Assembly: GCF_010671925.1 (NCBI RefSeq)
Contig: NZ_JAAHIH010000003.1
Span: 1,178,001 to 1,242,000, forward strand
Source of the DNA: Moorena sp. SIOASIH
Lineage (GTDB): Bacteria; Cyanobacteriota; Cyanobacteriia; Cyanobacteriales; Coleofasciculaceae
Length of the DNA: 64,000 nt
Direction: 5' to 3'
Of this stretch, positions 26,942 through 36,800 are shown in pieces. Numbering within the stretch: position 1 is the first letter of the stretch; every line of letters begins with the position of its first letter. The notes below the pieces were generated by a model that did not search any database, was not told the DNA's origin, and saw nothing but the letters and a program-made list of their open reading frames with translations. Both the position numbers and the translations under genes were made by a program.

Positions 26942-26971
26942 TTGATTAACTGGGAAGAAATATGCTATAGT
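26942..26971 (+). promoter_or_regulatory. Sigma70-type promoter for downstream RNA
   Basis: TTGATT (26942-26947), 18-bp spacer, TATAGT (26966-26971). Predicted start near 26977, at the first base pairs of the candidate RNA. Confidence 0.55.
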
Positions 26972-26976
26972 ATTAT

Positions 26977-27232
26977 TGTCGCGGGTGGCAAATCCGAGAC
27001 ATTAAATAGACGTAAAGGGAAGCGTAGGAATACTGTCAAGGTAGCAGCACCTAATGAAACGTCAATCCACTGAAAAGCTACGGCTCAGTAATAATCTCCG
27101 CACCTGCCTCTTTCAGAGGAGCTTCGCTAACGCTAACAGGCCGGAGAGGATGTCAAAATAGTCCGGACACTTATGGTAACGTAGCTGTAAGGATTACAGG
27201 GTAAGTATTTGCTTGATAGAGCAATTTTTTTT
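26977..27232 (+). ncRNA. Candidate independent structured RNA, unknown class
   Basis: About 255 nt bounded by a promoter and a weak hairpin plus T8. Helices seen: GTCGCGG with CCGAGAC at the 5' end; GACGT with ACGTC (27009/27057 area); CTCCG-CCTG with CAGG-CGGAG enclosing CCTCTTTCAGAGG (27100-27147); CTGTAAGGATTACAG (27185-27199). No reading frame of note lies inside. It does not match tmRNA, 6S, RNase P, SRP RNA or a riboswitch that I know. It could also be a long leader of the hydrolase gene that starts at 27519. Confidence 0.5.
27211..27232 (+). terminator. Weak hairpin plus T-run
   Basis: GCTTGATAGAGC forms a 4-bp stem with GATA loop, followed by AATTTTTTTT. The stem is short, so read-through into the hydrolase gene is possible. 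Confidence 0.4.
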
Positions 27233-27269
27233 GCCGTTGCTTAATAATGGAATGATTTTAATAGTTTTT

Positions 27270-27368
27270 AGGTGCACTTTCCAATGGGCGAGTAAATCGC
27301 CCTTGGGTCGCACCTGTAAAATGGGCATCTTGCCCGTTCGAGATCTGTTGGCGCGGGCAGGATGCCCA
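27270..27368. repeat. Two palindromes before hydrolase gene
   Basis: First AGGTGC...GCACCT (27270-27315) enclosing CCAA-GGGCGA/TCGCCC-TTGG. Then TGGGCATCTTGCCCG (27322-27336) facing CGGGCAGGATGCCCA (27354-27368) with one mismatch. The latter type is a frequent dispersed repeat in filamentous cyanobacteria. Confidence 0.8.
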
Positions 27369-27518
27369 CTCTACTCCTATTCATCCAAAGATTCAGCAAC
27401 GCCTTCTTTTTGGCAATTTAGCCCTGGATAGACAATTGAAAAAATTAAGGCAAGTAGCCTGAAATCCTTGCATTGTATTCGTTCTGGATTCGAAAAAATA
27501 TCGGGAGTATTGAACTTA

Positions 27519-28655
27519 ATGATGAAGAAGCATAATTTGATCATCAAGAAGCTAGCAACTATATTTGTTGTACTTATTACCATCCTGTCCATGGCAGTAG
27601 TTCCACCGGCTCAAGCCTGCAGCCGGTTAGTCTACCAAGGTAGTTCAAACGGACCAATTACTGCACGCAGCATGGACTGGTTGAACGATCCTGGTACTGA
27701 TCTCTGGGTTTTTCCGAAAGGCATGAAGCGTGATGGTGGGACTGGTTGCAACTCAATCACATGGACTTCGAAATATGGCAGCATCATTACCTCGTCCTAT
27801 GACATGGGCACCGTTGACGGCATGAACGATCAGGGTCTCGTTGCCAATCTCCTCTTTTTGACAGCAACGGACTACGGCAAGATTGAACCAGGTGATAAAA
27901 CCTTGTCCATTGGAGGCTGGGGTCAATATGTCCTTGATAATTATGCGACCGTAAACGAGGCAGTGACAGAACTGCAACAAGAACCCTTCCGGATTATCCC
28001 AGCCACTGTTAAGGACATCTTGTCGCAAAATCTTGGGCTTGATATCCCAGAAGATCAGTCACAACTAGAGTTTACACTTCACTTGTCGCTCTCGGATCCA
28101 AGTGGGGATTCAGCGATCTTTGAATACATTGATGGTAAACTACAAATCCATCATGCTAAGGAATACCAGGTGCTAACCAACGACCCGATCTTCGACCAAC
28201 AGCTTGGCCTCAATACCTATTGGAATCAGGTTGGAGGTGGGTCATTTCTGCCAGGCACTAACAATCCCTCAGACCGGTTCGTCCGGGCTAGCTATTACTT
28301 GGCAGAAATGAATAATAATTGGATAAGTGAATTGCAGAAAAATCGGCGGAATGAGATAGCTGCGGCGTTGGGCATCATCCGCAACGTCTCTGATCCACTC
28401 GGTCTGTCTGGTTTCGGCGTCAGTACCACCGTTTGGCGGACTGTCTCGGATCAAACCAACCTCACTTACTTTTTTGAATTCACCAAGAGTCCGAATGTTT
28501 TCTGGGTCGAGATGAGCAAACTGAACCTTGAAGAAGGGGCACCTGTGATGAAGCTTGAAAATGTTGATTCTTTGAGTTTGGTAGGCGAGGTATCAGGAGA
28601 GTTCCAGGAAGCTGAGCCTTTCTCCTGGGATCTGTCCTCAGTCTTGGATGACTGA
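27519..28655 (+). CDS. Secreted choloylglycine hydrolase / penicillin V acylase family (Ntn)
   Basis: Using the ATG at 27519 (17 codons after an upstream ATG) gives a clean signal peptide, basic then hydrophobic, ending PPAQA just before Cys34. Cleavage there exposes Cys as the N-terminal nucleophile, as in the linear amide C-N hydrolases. Further family features are ARSMDW, NDQGLVANLLFL and YQVLTNDPIFDQQL. Known relatives hydrolyse bile salts, penicillin V or acyl-homoserine lactones. In a free-living cyanobacterium an acyl amide or AHL substrate is more plausible, but this is inference. Length is 378 residues, as in the family. Confidence 0.9.
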   Translation: MMKKHNLIIKKLATIFVVLITILSMAVVPPAQACSRLVYQGSSNGPITARSMDWLNDPGTDLWVFPKGMKRDGGTGCNSITWTSKYGSIITSSYDMGTVDGMNDQGLVANLLFLTATDYGKIEPGDKTLSIGGWGQYVLDNYATVNEAVTELQQEPFRIIPATVKDILSQNLGLDIPEDQSQLEFTLHLSLSDPSGDSAIFEYIDGKLQIHHAKEYQVLTNDPIFDQQLGLNTYWNQVGGGSFLPGTNNPSDRFVRASYYLAEMNNNWISELQKNRRNEIAAALGIIRNVSDPLGLSGFGVSTTVWRTVSDQTNLTYFFEFTKSPNVFWVEMSKLNLEEGAPVMKLENVDSLSLVGEVSGEFQEAEPFSWDLSSVLDD

Positions 28656-28795
28656 TGATTCTTTGTAGATTGATGTAAGGATTGAAATCACTGTCTGGTA
28701 TAGCTTCTACACTCATGCAACAAACCCTAATTAGCCCCCCCACGGGCGCAGCGACACCCGTTATGAAAGAAAGAAACAGTTGTGGGAGATTGTAG

Positions 28796-28861
28796 GGGCG
28801 AAGCATTTGGGTGATAATTTAAGCACATAGACCCAAGTATATCAATCCAAATGCTTCGCCC
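28796..28861. repeat. 15-bp inverted repeat
   Basis: GGGCGAAGCATTTGG (28796-28810) and CCAAATGCTTCGCCC (28847-28861), perfect arms with a 36-nt loop. Non-coding, MITE-like. Confidence 0.85.
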
Positions 28862-28894
28862 AACCCCCGGAAGTTGAGAGTGTTTCTTCAGAGT

Positions 28895-29097
28895 TATACC
28901 CCACATTCCGCACTTCGTAATGTAGCACGTTATGATTACGTATTTTAGGTAGCTTGGCGATGCCTTCGGCGGTTCGCGAAGCGACCATCGCAAAAAATGA
29001 AAATATTAGGCATTTATACTCAAGACGATCACCAAGCTACCTGGGACAAATATACTAATTTGTATACTACAAATTGACGTGCGGAATGTGGGTTATA
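28895..29097. repeat. 203-bp MITE-like element with nested inverted repeats
   Basis: Outer arms TATACCCCACATTCCGCAC (28895-28913) and GTGCGGAATGTGGGTTATA (29079-29097) differ at one position. Inner arms AGGTAGCTTGG (28947-28957) and CCAAGCTACCT (29032-29042). It also carries a GGTTCGCGAAGCG palindrome. The right end is shared with 8318-8361. Confidence 0.75.
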
Positions 29098-29218
29098 GCA
29101 TTTACCAAAAGTAGCTGGAGACTTAATTGAAAGGAATCATTGATATGTCTTCATTTCATAGTTTTGACTATCTGGCCACGGCATTTAATGCGACTTGAGC
29201 TAATCTACAATAGAATAA

Positions 29219-29349
29219 TAAGTAGTCGGACATAAATAAACAGCTTTGTGTTAACAAATGTAAAAACAGCGCTAATTATTGTGCCATAAACGTTTCTGGT
29301 GTGTTTACAAAAATTAATACAGATACCAAAACTGTTGTCCGACTACTTA
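29219..29349. repeat. 14-bp inverted repeat upstream of methyltransferase
   Basis: Perfect arms TAAGTAGTCGGACA (29219-29232) and TGTCCGACTACTTA (29336-29349) around a 103-bp AT-rich core with no ORF. The arms suggest a small nonautonomous element. It separates the methyltransferase from the upstream genes and probably contains its promoter. Confidence 0.8.
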
Positions 29350-29389
29350 GTAACCAATTTTATAATTTACGATACACACGGAGTATTTG

Positions 29390-30049
29390 ATGATAACGCA
29401 AGATGACATTCAAGCGGGTCACAGTGTTTATAATCCATTCATGTTATTTGTCTATGATTTGACTGTATTAGGAATAAATAATCATTTCATTTGGAAATGC
29501 CCAACAAAAAAAATACTTGAACTCTATAATCAAAACATTACCCCAAATCATTTGGATGTTGGTGTAGGTACAGGTTATTATTTAGATAAATGCAACTTCT
29601 CTTCTCCTCAAGTCAGGTTAGGGTTAATGGATTTAAATATCAATTGTCTCAAAGCTACGGCAAGAAGAATTGCTCGATATACTCCTGAAATATATCAACA
29701 TGATGTATATAAACCAATAGATATTGAGCTTGAGTGCTTTGATTCAATAGGGATGAATTATTTGCTCCATTGTCTCCCTGGTAACATGATGAGCAAAGCG
29801 GAGGTTTTTAAGAACTTAAGTAAGCTTTTAAATTCAGGTGGCAAGATTTTTGGTTCTACCATTCTTCACGAAGGTGTTGAACGAAGTTATATTGCTAAAA
29901 AGTTTATGGAGATGCATAACGCAAAAAAAGTATTTACTAATGTGGATGATGATTTAGACACCCTAGAAAAGATATTGCGTGACAATTATTCAGAATACTC
30001 AATATCAATAAGTGGCTGTGTTGCCTTATTTTGTGCAAAAAAAAGTTAA
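29390..30049 (+). CDS. Class I SAM-dependent methyltransferase
   Basis: A 219-residue protein. ATG at 29390 has CGGAG six bases upstream and is preferred to the TTG codon before it. The SAM-binding motif I is LDVGVGTGYYLD (about residue 45). The acidic motif II is LGLMDLNINCL, and the post-motif is IGMNYLLHCLPG. The fold is clear and the substrate is unknown. It faces away from the PKS cluster and is separated from it by 770 bp of repeats, so it may or may not serve the pathway. Its base composition is more AT-rich than its neighbours. Confidence 0.85.
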   Translation: MITQDDIQAGHSVYNPFMLFVYDLTVLGINNHFIWKCPTKKILELYNQNITPNHLDVGVGTGYYLDKCNFSSPQVRLGLMDLNINCLKATARRIARYTPEIYQHDVYKPIDIELECFDSIGMNYLLHCLPGNMMSKAEVFKNLSKLLNSGGKIFGSTILHEGVERSYIAKKFMEMHNAKKVFTNVDDDLDTLEKILRDNYSEYSISISGCVALFCAKKS

Positions 30050-30056
30050 TGAAGCA

Positions 30057-30243
30057 GGCTCTCCTAGACTGATTATAGTAAATGAGTAGTTTAAATGAGC
30101 TTAACCCCTTAAATAGCAAGGGATTCAATCAACTAAAAATACAGTTTTATTAAAATTGCATTTTTAAATTACTCAAAACCTTACTTAGTAAGGGCTATGG
30201 CGATTATTTTATACTAATTTATCATAGCCACCCTAGGAGAGCC
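30057..30243. repeat. 11-bp inverted repeat element
   Basis: GGCTCTCCTAG (30057-30067) and CTAGGAGAGCC (30233-30243) with an inner GGCTATGG/CATAGCC pair. About 187 bp, non-coding. Confidence 0.7.
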
Positions 30244-30522
30244 ATGAAGCATTATTGGGGAACATCCCAATTGTGCCAAATCCGGGTTAGACACCACCTT
30301 TATCTCAACAAGCTCAAGGGGTGACGATGAGACCTGAAGGGGTGACAAGCAGGCTGAATCCTTGATAAATCAAGCTTTTTACCCTGTTGCTCTCCCCAAA
30401 GATATATATCTCCTCTTTCAGTCATCACAGTCTTGGGAGACCCCAGTTAGTCTAGTTCCCGGTGCGAAACCCAAAAGCCTTATAGTGATTGAGAAACACA
30501 TCAATTTCTCCCACTCTGTTGA

Positions 30523-30659
30523 GAGCTGATTCGTAAACTCGCTGTAATCCTTGTAGGATAAGGCTTGCGCTCAAATAGAACAATTGAACTATTTAATACC
30601 CAAAAAACAATCATAGCAAGGCTTTCAGACTTCTTAAGATTTACTTTACGAATCAGCTC
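30523..30659. repeat. 15-bp inverted repeat element, 137 bp
   Basis: Perfect arms GAGCTGATTCGTAAA (30523-30537) and TTTACGAATCAGCTC (30645-30659). MITE-like. It lies between the methyltransferase and the end of the PKS cluster. The rest of 30244-30818 shows no gene. Confidence 0.85.
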
Positions 30660-30818
30660 TGAGGCTAACCGATAGTGTTACGAATTCGATAATTTTGTCG
30701 AGTGTTAACTCGGCTTCTTCAACAAGCCAGACACTTGTCACCCCCTGAACTTAGATGCACTTACATTTTACATTGCACTTTTTTGTTATTGAAAGCCTTA
30801 TAGGTAGGGCTTGCTGTT

Positions 30819-33800
30819 CTATTTTATAGATAGGCTCTGGGAAATTATATCCAAAAGCAGTTTTTGGTTATCCTTCAAGAACATATGTTGACCGGGAAAC
30901 ATTTGCAGTTTAAAGGCACTGGAAGTGTATTTAGACCATTCTGCAAGTTGTTTTTCACTCGCAAAATAATCGTTTGTCCCACCAAAGCTATAGATTGGAC
31001 AACTGAGAGGATCTTTTTCTAAGTAGTTATAGCTTTGAAATACTTGAAAGTCGGCTTGGAAGACCTTGATCAAATCTTGTACAAGTGAAGGATCTTCATA
31101 AATAGCTTCTGGGATTTCTACAATTTTGCTAATATTTATCAGTTTTGGCTCTTGTGATAAAGACTCCATCTTCTTTGATAAAGAAATATCTGGTTTTGGT
31201 GGGAAGCCACTTAAGAACAGGTGTAGTGGATTGAAATTATATTCTTTTTCAAGAACATGGGTAAGTTCAAAAGCAATCAAAGCCCCCAGGCTATGACCGA
31301 AGAAAGCAAACGGTCTATCTAAGTAAGGAATAAGAATTTCTCCTAGTACTTGGATAAGAGTAGCAAAATCTGTAAAAGGTTTTTCCTTTAAGCGTTTTTG
31401 CCTACCTGGAAGTTGAATTGGCAACACTTCTATATCCGCTAGGACTTCCTTAGACCATCCTTGAAATATTGAGGCATTTGAACCTGCTGGGTGAAAGCAG
31501 AATAGACGTAGACGAGCATTGGGTTTTGGTTCATGATATGCAATCCAACTGTTTGTTTTATCAGCCAATTCTTTACTTTCATATTCAGAATTTATGCTCT
31601 CTGGATAATAACCATCTTGAGTCAATTGTTTAGTAAGGTCTTCTGCTAATTCAATTATACTGATTCCTTGTTGTATTTTGCTAGCAGATACAGTCACTTC
31701 TAGTTGACTTTCAAGTTTATTTCTGAGTTCAATACTAGTTAAGGAATCAAAACCCAATTCTAAAATAGATTGTTGTGGATTTATAAGGTGGAAAGCATTG
31801 ATTTGAAGTGTGTGGCGTACCTGCTTTTGGATATATTCGACCAAAATTTCTTTACATTCTTGAGCCGAAACTGTTGCCAATTTGCGAATTAGTTCAATAT
31901 TTTTAGTGAATTGCTGTGGAGACGCAATCTTGATTGTTTCTTCTTTTATTTGTTGTTGGTGTTGTTTAACTAATAGCTCTATAAGTTTTGGGAGAAATTC
32001 AACTTCACTTGGAGACAGATTTCCCACTCTTTCTAGTTGTTGAACTAAAGCTTTGGTTTCTCCTTGATTAATCAGATTAATGATAGGAGTGCAGAGATTT
32101 TCTAGTGGCAGACCACCATTCTTTCGAGCGTCATTTTTAGAGCTCTCTACCCAATACCTTTGTCGTTGGAAGGGATAGGTAGGTAAGGCGACTTTCTGAC
32201 GAGCATAATCTTGATCAAATCCTGACCAATCTATTGGGGTTCCCTTTACATATAACTGTCCTAAACTAGACAACATCTGTTGCCATTCATCAATTCCCGG
32301 ACGCAATGATGGCAACCACACAGCTGCTCCCTCTGGTAAACATTGCCTTCCCATCCCTAATAATATTGGTTTAGGCCCGATTTCTAGGAAAGTTTCATAG
32401 CCTTGCTGGTGTAACTCTTTCATTCCTTGGGCAAACCTTACCGGCTGGCGCACATGATTCACCCAATATCGTGCTGTGGCGATGCTGTTGTCTGCCTGAG
32501 CTCCTGTGACGTTGGATATGATTGGTATCCTTGGTTGATGGTAAGTGATTTGATTGGCTAGAGTTTCAAACTCTGCCAACATCGGTTCGATCACAGGGGA
32601 ATGGAAGGCGTGGGATACTGGTAGTTGTTTGGTTTTGATGCCGGCTGATTCTAGGCGATTGACTATGGCTTTGAGCGCCATAGATTCCCCTGAAATTACT
32701 ACACTTTTTGGTCCATTGATGGCTGCTACAGATATTTCTGGCTGAGCCGCAATCACTTCTGTGACGTAAGATTCTGAAGCCATGACTGAAACCATTTCTC
32801 CACCAGCAGGCAAACTTTGCATCAATCTTCCTCTGGCGGCAATTAATTTCAGACCATCTTCTAAACTGAATACTCCTGCTACCGTTGCTGCTAGATATTC
32901 ACCCACACTGTGACCCATGACTATATCCGGTTTAATTCCCCAAGATTGCCAGAGTTGAAATAGGGCATATTCCACAGCAAAGACAGCAGGTTGGGTATAA
33001 GCTGTCTGCTCCAAGACAGACTCGTCTGTTTCTAGGGAATAGAGAACTTCCAGTAGAGGTCTGTCTAAATAGGGTTGCAAAATTTCTGCACACTCATCTA
33101 AAGCGTTCTTGAAAGTCGGTTGGCTCTCATACAGTTGTCTGCCCATACCTACATACTGAGAACCCTGACCCGTGAACAACATTGCCACTCTGGAGGAATC
33201 ACCACCACTGACTACCCCACTCGCCAGCCCAGTTGTCTCTTCCCCCGTGCCGAAAGCCCTCAGCTGCTGTTGCAATTGTGCAGTTGTCCCTGCGACCAAA
33301 CTCAACCGATGATTGTATGACAACCTTCCTGTGTTAGCAGTGAAGCAGACATCTGCCAGTGCTTGCTCTGGATGGCTCTCCAGGTGTTGACTATAGCTTT
33401 TGGCTAGCTGGTACAATGCTTCTTCGTTCTTGGCGGATAACCCCAATACATGCAATGGTCTTTCCCACTCTAGCTGAGGGCTTTCTCGTAGGGGTGGGGC
33501 TTGCTCCAACACCACATGGGCGTTCGTCCCTGTGAATCCAAAGGAACTCACCCCAGCCAACCGACGACCCGATACCTCCCATGGTGTCAGTTCTTGTGGT
33601 ACCTGTAGCCAAGGCTCCCAGTCAATCTTGGGATTTGGCTGGTGCAAGTGCAGATGGGCTGGCAGGAGCTGATGCTGTAGTGATAATACCACCTTGATTA
33701 GTCCCGATACTCCCGCCGCTGCTTCTAAATGACCAATGTTCGTCTTCACTGAGGCTATCCACAACGGGAACTCTGGAGTACGTTCCTCTCCCAGCACCGC

Positions 33801-36800
33801 CATGGCCGCATTCACCTCTATGGGGTCTCCCAAGGATGTTCCCGTACCATGAGCCTCCAAATAACTAATTTCACAAGGCTTGACCTGTGCTTGAGCCAGG
33901 GCTTGCTTCATCAATCGTTGTTGAGACCGTCCATTGGGGACTGTTAACCCACTGGACGGTCCATCTTGATTGACTGCACTACCCCGAATCACTGCTAAAA
34001 TCCGGTCTCCATCTTTGTGTGCATCACTCAGACGTTTCAGCAGCACCATACCACAGCCCTCTCCCCGTCCATAACCATCCGCTGAAACATCAAAAGTCTT
34101 ACACTGACCATCGACGGAAATCGTTCTGGCTCTGGAGGAACCAATATAGGATAATGGGGTTAAATTTAATTTCACTCCTCCTGCCAGAGCCATCTGACAC
34201 TCTCGGAGTCGCAAACTATTGCTGGCCTGATGAATCGCCACTAGGGATGAGGAGCAAGCAGTGTCAATAGTTACTGTTGGTCCGGTGAAGCCAAAGGTGT
34301 AAGCCAAACGACCTGCGGCACTAGATAAAGCATTACCAGTTCCTGCATGGGTAACTAATGGACTCTCTGGCTCCTGGTGCAAGTGCTGCTGGAGCAATTG
34401 TTCGTAGTCATGACCATCATTACCGACAAACACTCCCACTGCTGCTTCATCGAGTCGCTCTAACACTTGCCCTGCTTGCTCCAGTGCTTCCCAGCTCACT
34501 TCTAAGAGTAGGCGGTGTTGGGGGTCGATTGCTACTGCTTCACGGGGGGAAATCCCGAAAAAGCTAGGGTCGAATTGGTCAACATTCTCTATGAAATGCC
34601 CATAACGGGTGAGCATCTTACCCGGAGCATCTGGATCAGGGTTGTAGTAAGCTTCAATGTCCCATCGCTCTGGTGGGATTTCTGAGCGCACACTGATGCC
34701 CCTTTGCAACAACTGCCAAAACTTTTCTGGATCAGAGGCACCTCCGGGAAACCGACAACTCATGCCAATGATTGCTATTGGTTCATTCCACTCGCTTCTT
34801 TTCTGGGGCGATTGGGTATCAGCTGCATCCCCTGAACTGAGCTGCCATACTTCTGATGTGATGTAGTCGGTTAGTTTTTCAATATTGGGAAAGTCAAAGG
34901 TTAAGGTTGATGATAGATTTACTCCCAAAAGCTTGCTCAGTCGCTCCTGTAACTCTACTGCCATCAGCGAGTCCATCCCCATCTCGAAAAATCCTACCTC
35001 TGGGTCTGGTTTGTTTGTTATGGGTAAACCTAAAACCTGGGCAACTTCCTCTTGTAGTGCTTGTTGCAGCACTTTCCTCCTCTGAGTTTCGGTTACAGCC
35101 TCCAACTGTTGTCGTAAACTGGGGGCGATATCCGTCTTAGCCTCAACCTCTTCAGTCACAGTAGCTATGAGCTCTAGCAATGGACGAGGACCCTTGAGGG
35201 CATACATAGTTTTGAAGCGAGACCAGTCATTGCGACTAACTGTCACCTGAACTTGGTCACCTGAGAGCAGCTGCTCCAAGGCAGAAATTGCCAACTCCGG
35301 TGAGAGGGCTTCTACTCCCATTTGAGCTAGCCATTCTTGAGCCTCATCTGTTGCCATGCCACCCCCTGCCCAGGGTCCCCAATTTATCGCTAATCCCGGT
35401 AAGCCCAGGGAGTTACGATAGTGCATCAGCCCATCCAGGAACTGATTCGCTGCTGCATAATGAGCCTGACCTTTTGAGCCCCACACTGAGGCAATGGAGG
35501 AGAAGCACACGAAGAAATCCAGATTTTCCTTCTCACAGAGCTGATGTAGATTCCATCCCCCCTTGACTTTGGGACGTAGCATTTCCTCCCACGCTTCCGG
35601 CGTCAACTCTTCGATAACACCTAATCCTCCTGCTACTCCTGCGGCATGAACAATCCCTTTGAGAGGATTCCCCTCTGCTTGCATCTGCTGCCAGACTCGT
35701 TCCATGTCTGTCTGTTCCGCCACATCCGCTGCTATGACACTGACTTTAGCCCCTGCCTTTTGTAGTTCTTCCACAGCTGGCTTCACCTTCTCTGTCAGAC
35801 CCTTCCTACTGAACAGGAGCAGATGGCGGGCTCCCTGTTGGACTAACCAATTTGCCACTTTCAGCCCCAAGCTTCCCAATCCACCTGTGATCAGATAGCT
35901 TCCCGTTGGCTCTACTTTGAACTTCTTCGATGTTGAAGGCGAACTGGAAACTAACCGGGGCACATAACGTTCTCCCTTACGGTATACCACTTGGTCTTCA
36001 GCATCAGGGTTCAGGAGTTCTCTTAGAAGACATGTTATTCCAGCTTCTGCGGTTTCATCCGGCTCTAGGTCGATTAATCCTCCCCACAACTCAGGGTGTT
36101 CGAGTGACGCAACCTTGCCCATTCCCCACACAGGCGTCTGAGCCACAGATATAGGATGCTCTCCCAAGGCTACTGCTCCTGCTGTGACTACCCAGACTTT
36201 TGCTACAGTTGGCTCGTCTTGTTGCACTAAGGCTTTTATTAGTCCTAGCAAGCTTTGGCAGGTAGTTTCTACTTGAGAAAGGACTTCCTTGTTACGGGTT
36301 AGATATATAATTCCTACCAACGGCAGCTCGGTTTTTTGTTGAACTTGCTGCAATAGTTGTGAGTAGTCTTGAGGGGGCTTCTCAACGATCTGGCAGCTTT
36401 GCCCTTGGTGCTGGAGTCGCTCTGCTAACTTCTGTGCTACAGTTTCCTCACCCTCGATAATCAGCCATTGACCAGGCTGGGAAGGGCTTTCTGGAGCTAG
36501 GACTGAAGGCTTTAGTTGCCACTGTATCTGGTATAAACAATCCCTCAGAGCTGCTTGTGCCAGTGCTTTTTGATGATGGCCAATCAGTTGCTGCACGACT
36601 TCAACTGCTGTCAAGGAGCCGTTTCCTGACAGCATTGCTGTCAACTGCTTGTAGTCTCCTAGGTCAAGGAGCTCAGTTACAGGAGAAGAGTTTTTAGCCG
36701 ATAACTGTTTTGTTGTTTTGTCCCTGCTTGGAGAATTTTCTACCCAATACCTTTGTCGTTGGAAGGGATAGGTAGGTAAGGCGACTTTGTGACGAGCATA

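Noticed and set aside
27468..27518. Upstream ATG as start of the choloylglycine-hydrolase gene
   Set aside because: It would put 17 extra residues before an otherwise clean signal peptide; the MMKK start is preferred.
28997..29075. Short ORF inside the MITE-like element (about 26 codons)
   Set aside because: It is confined to the repeat, has no ribosome binding site and no recognisable motif.
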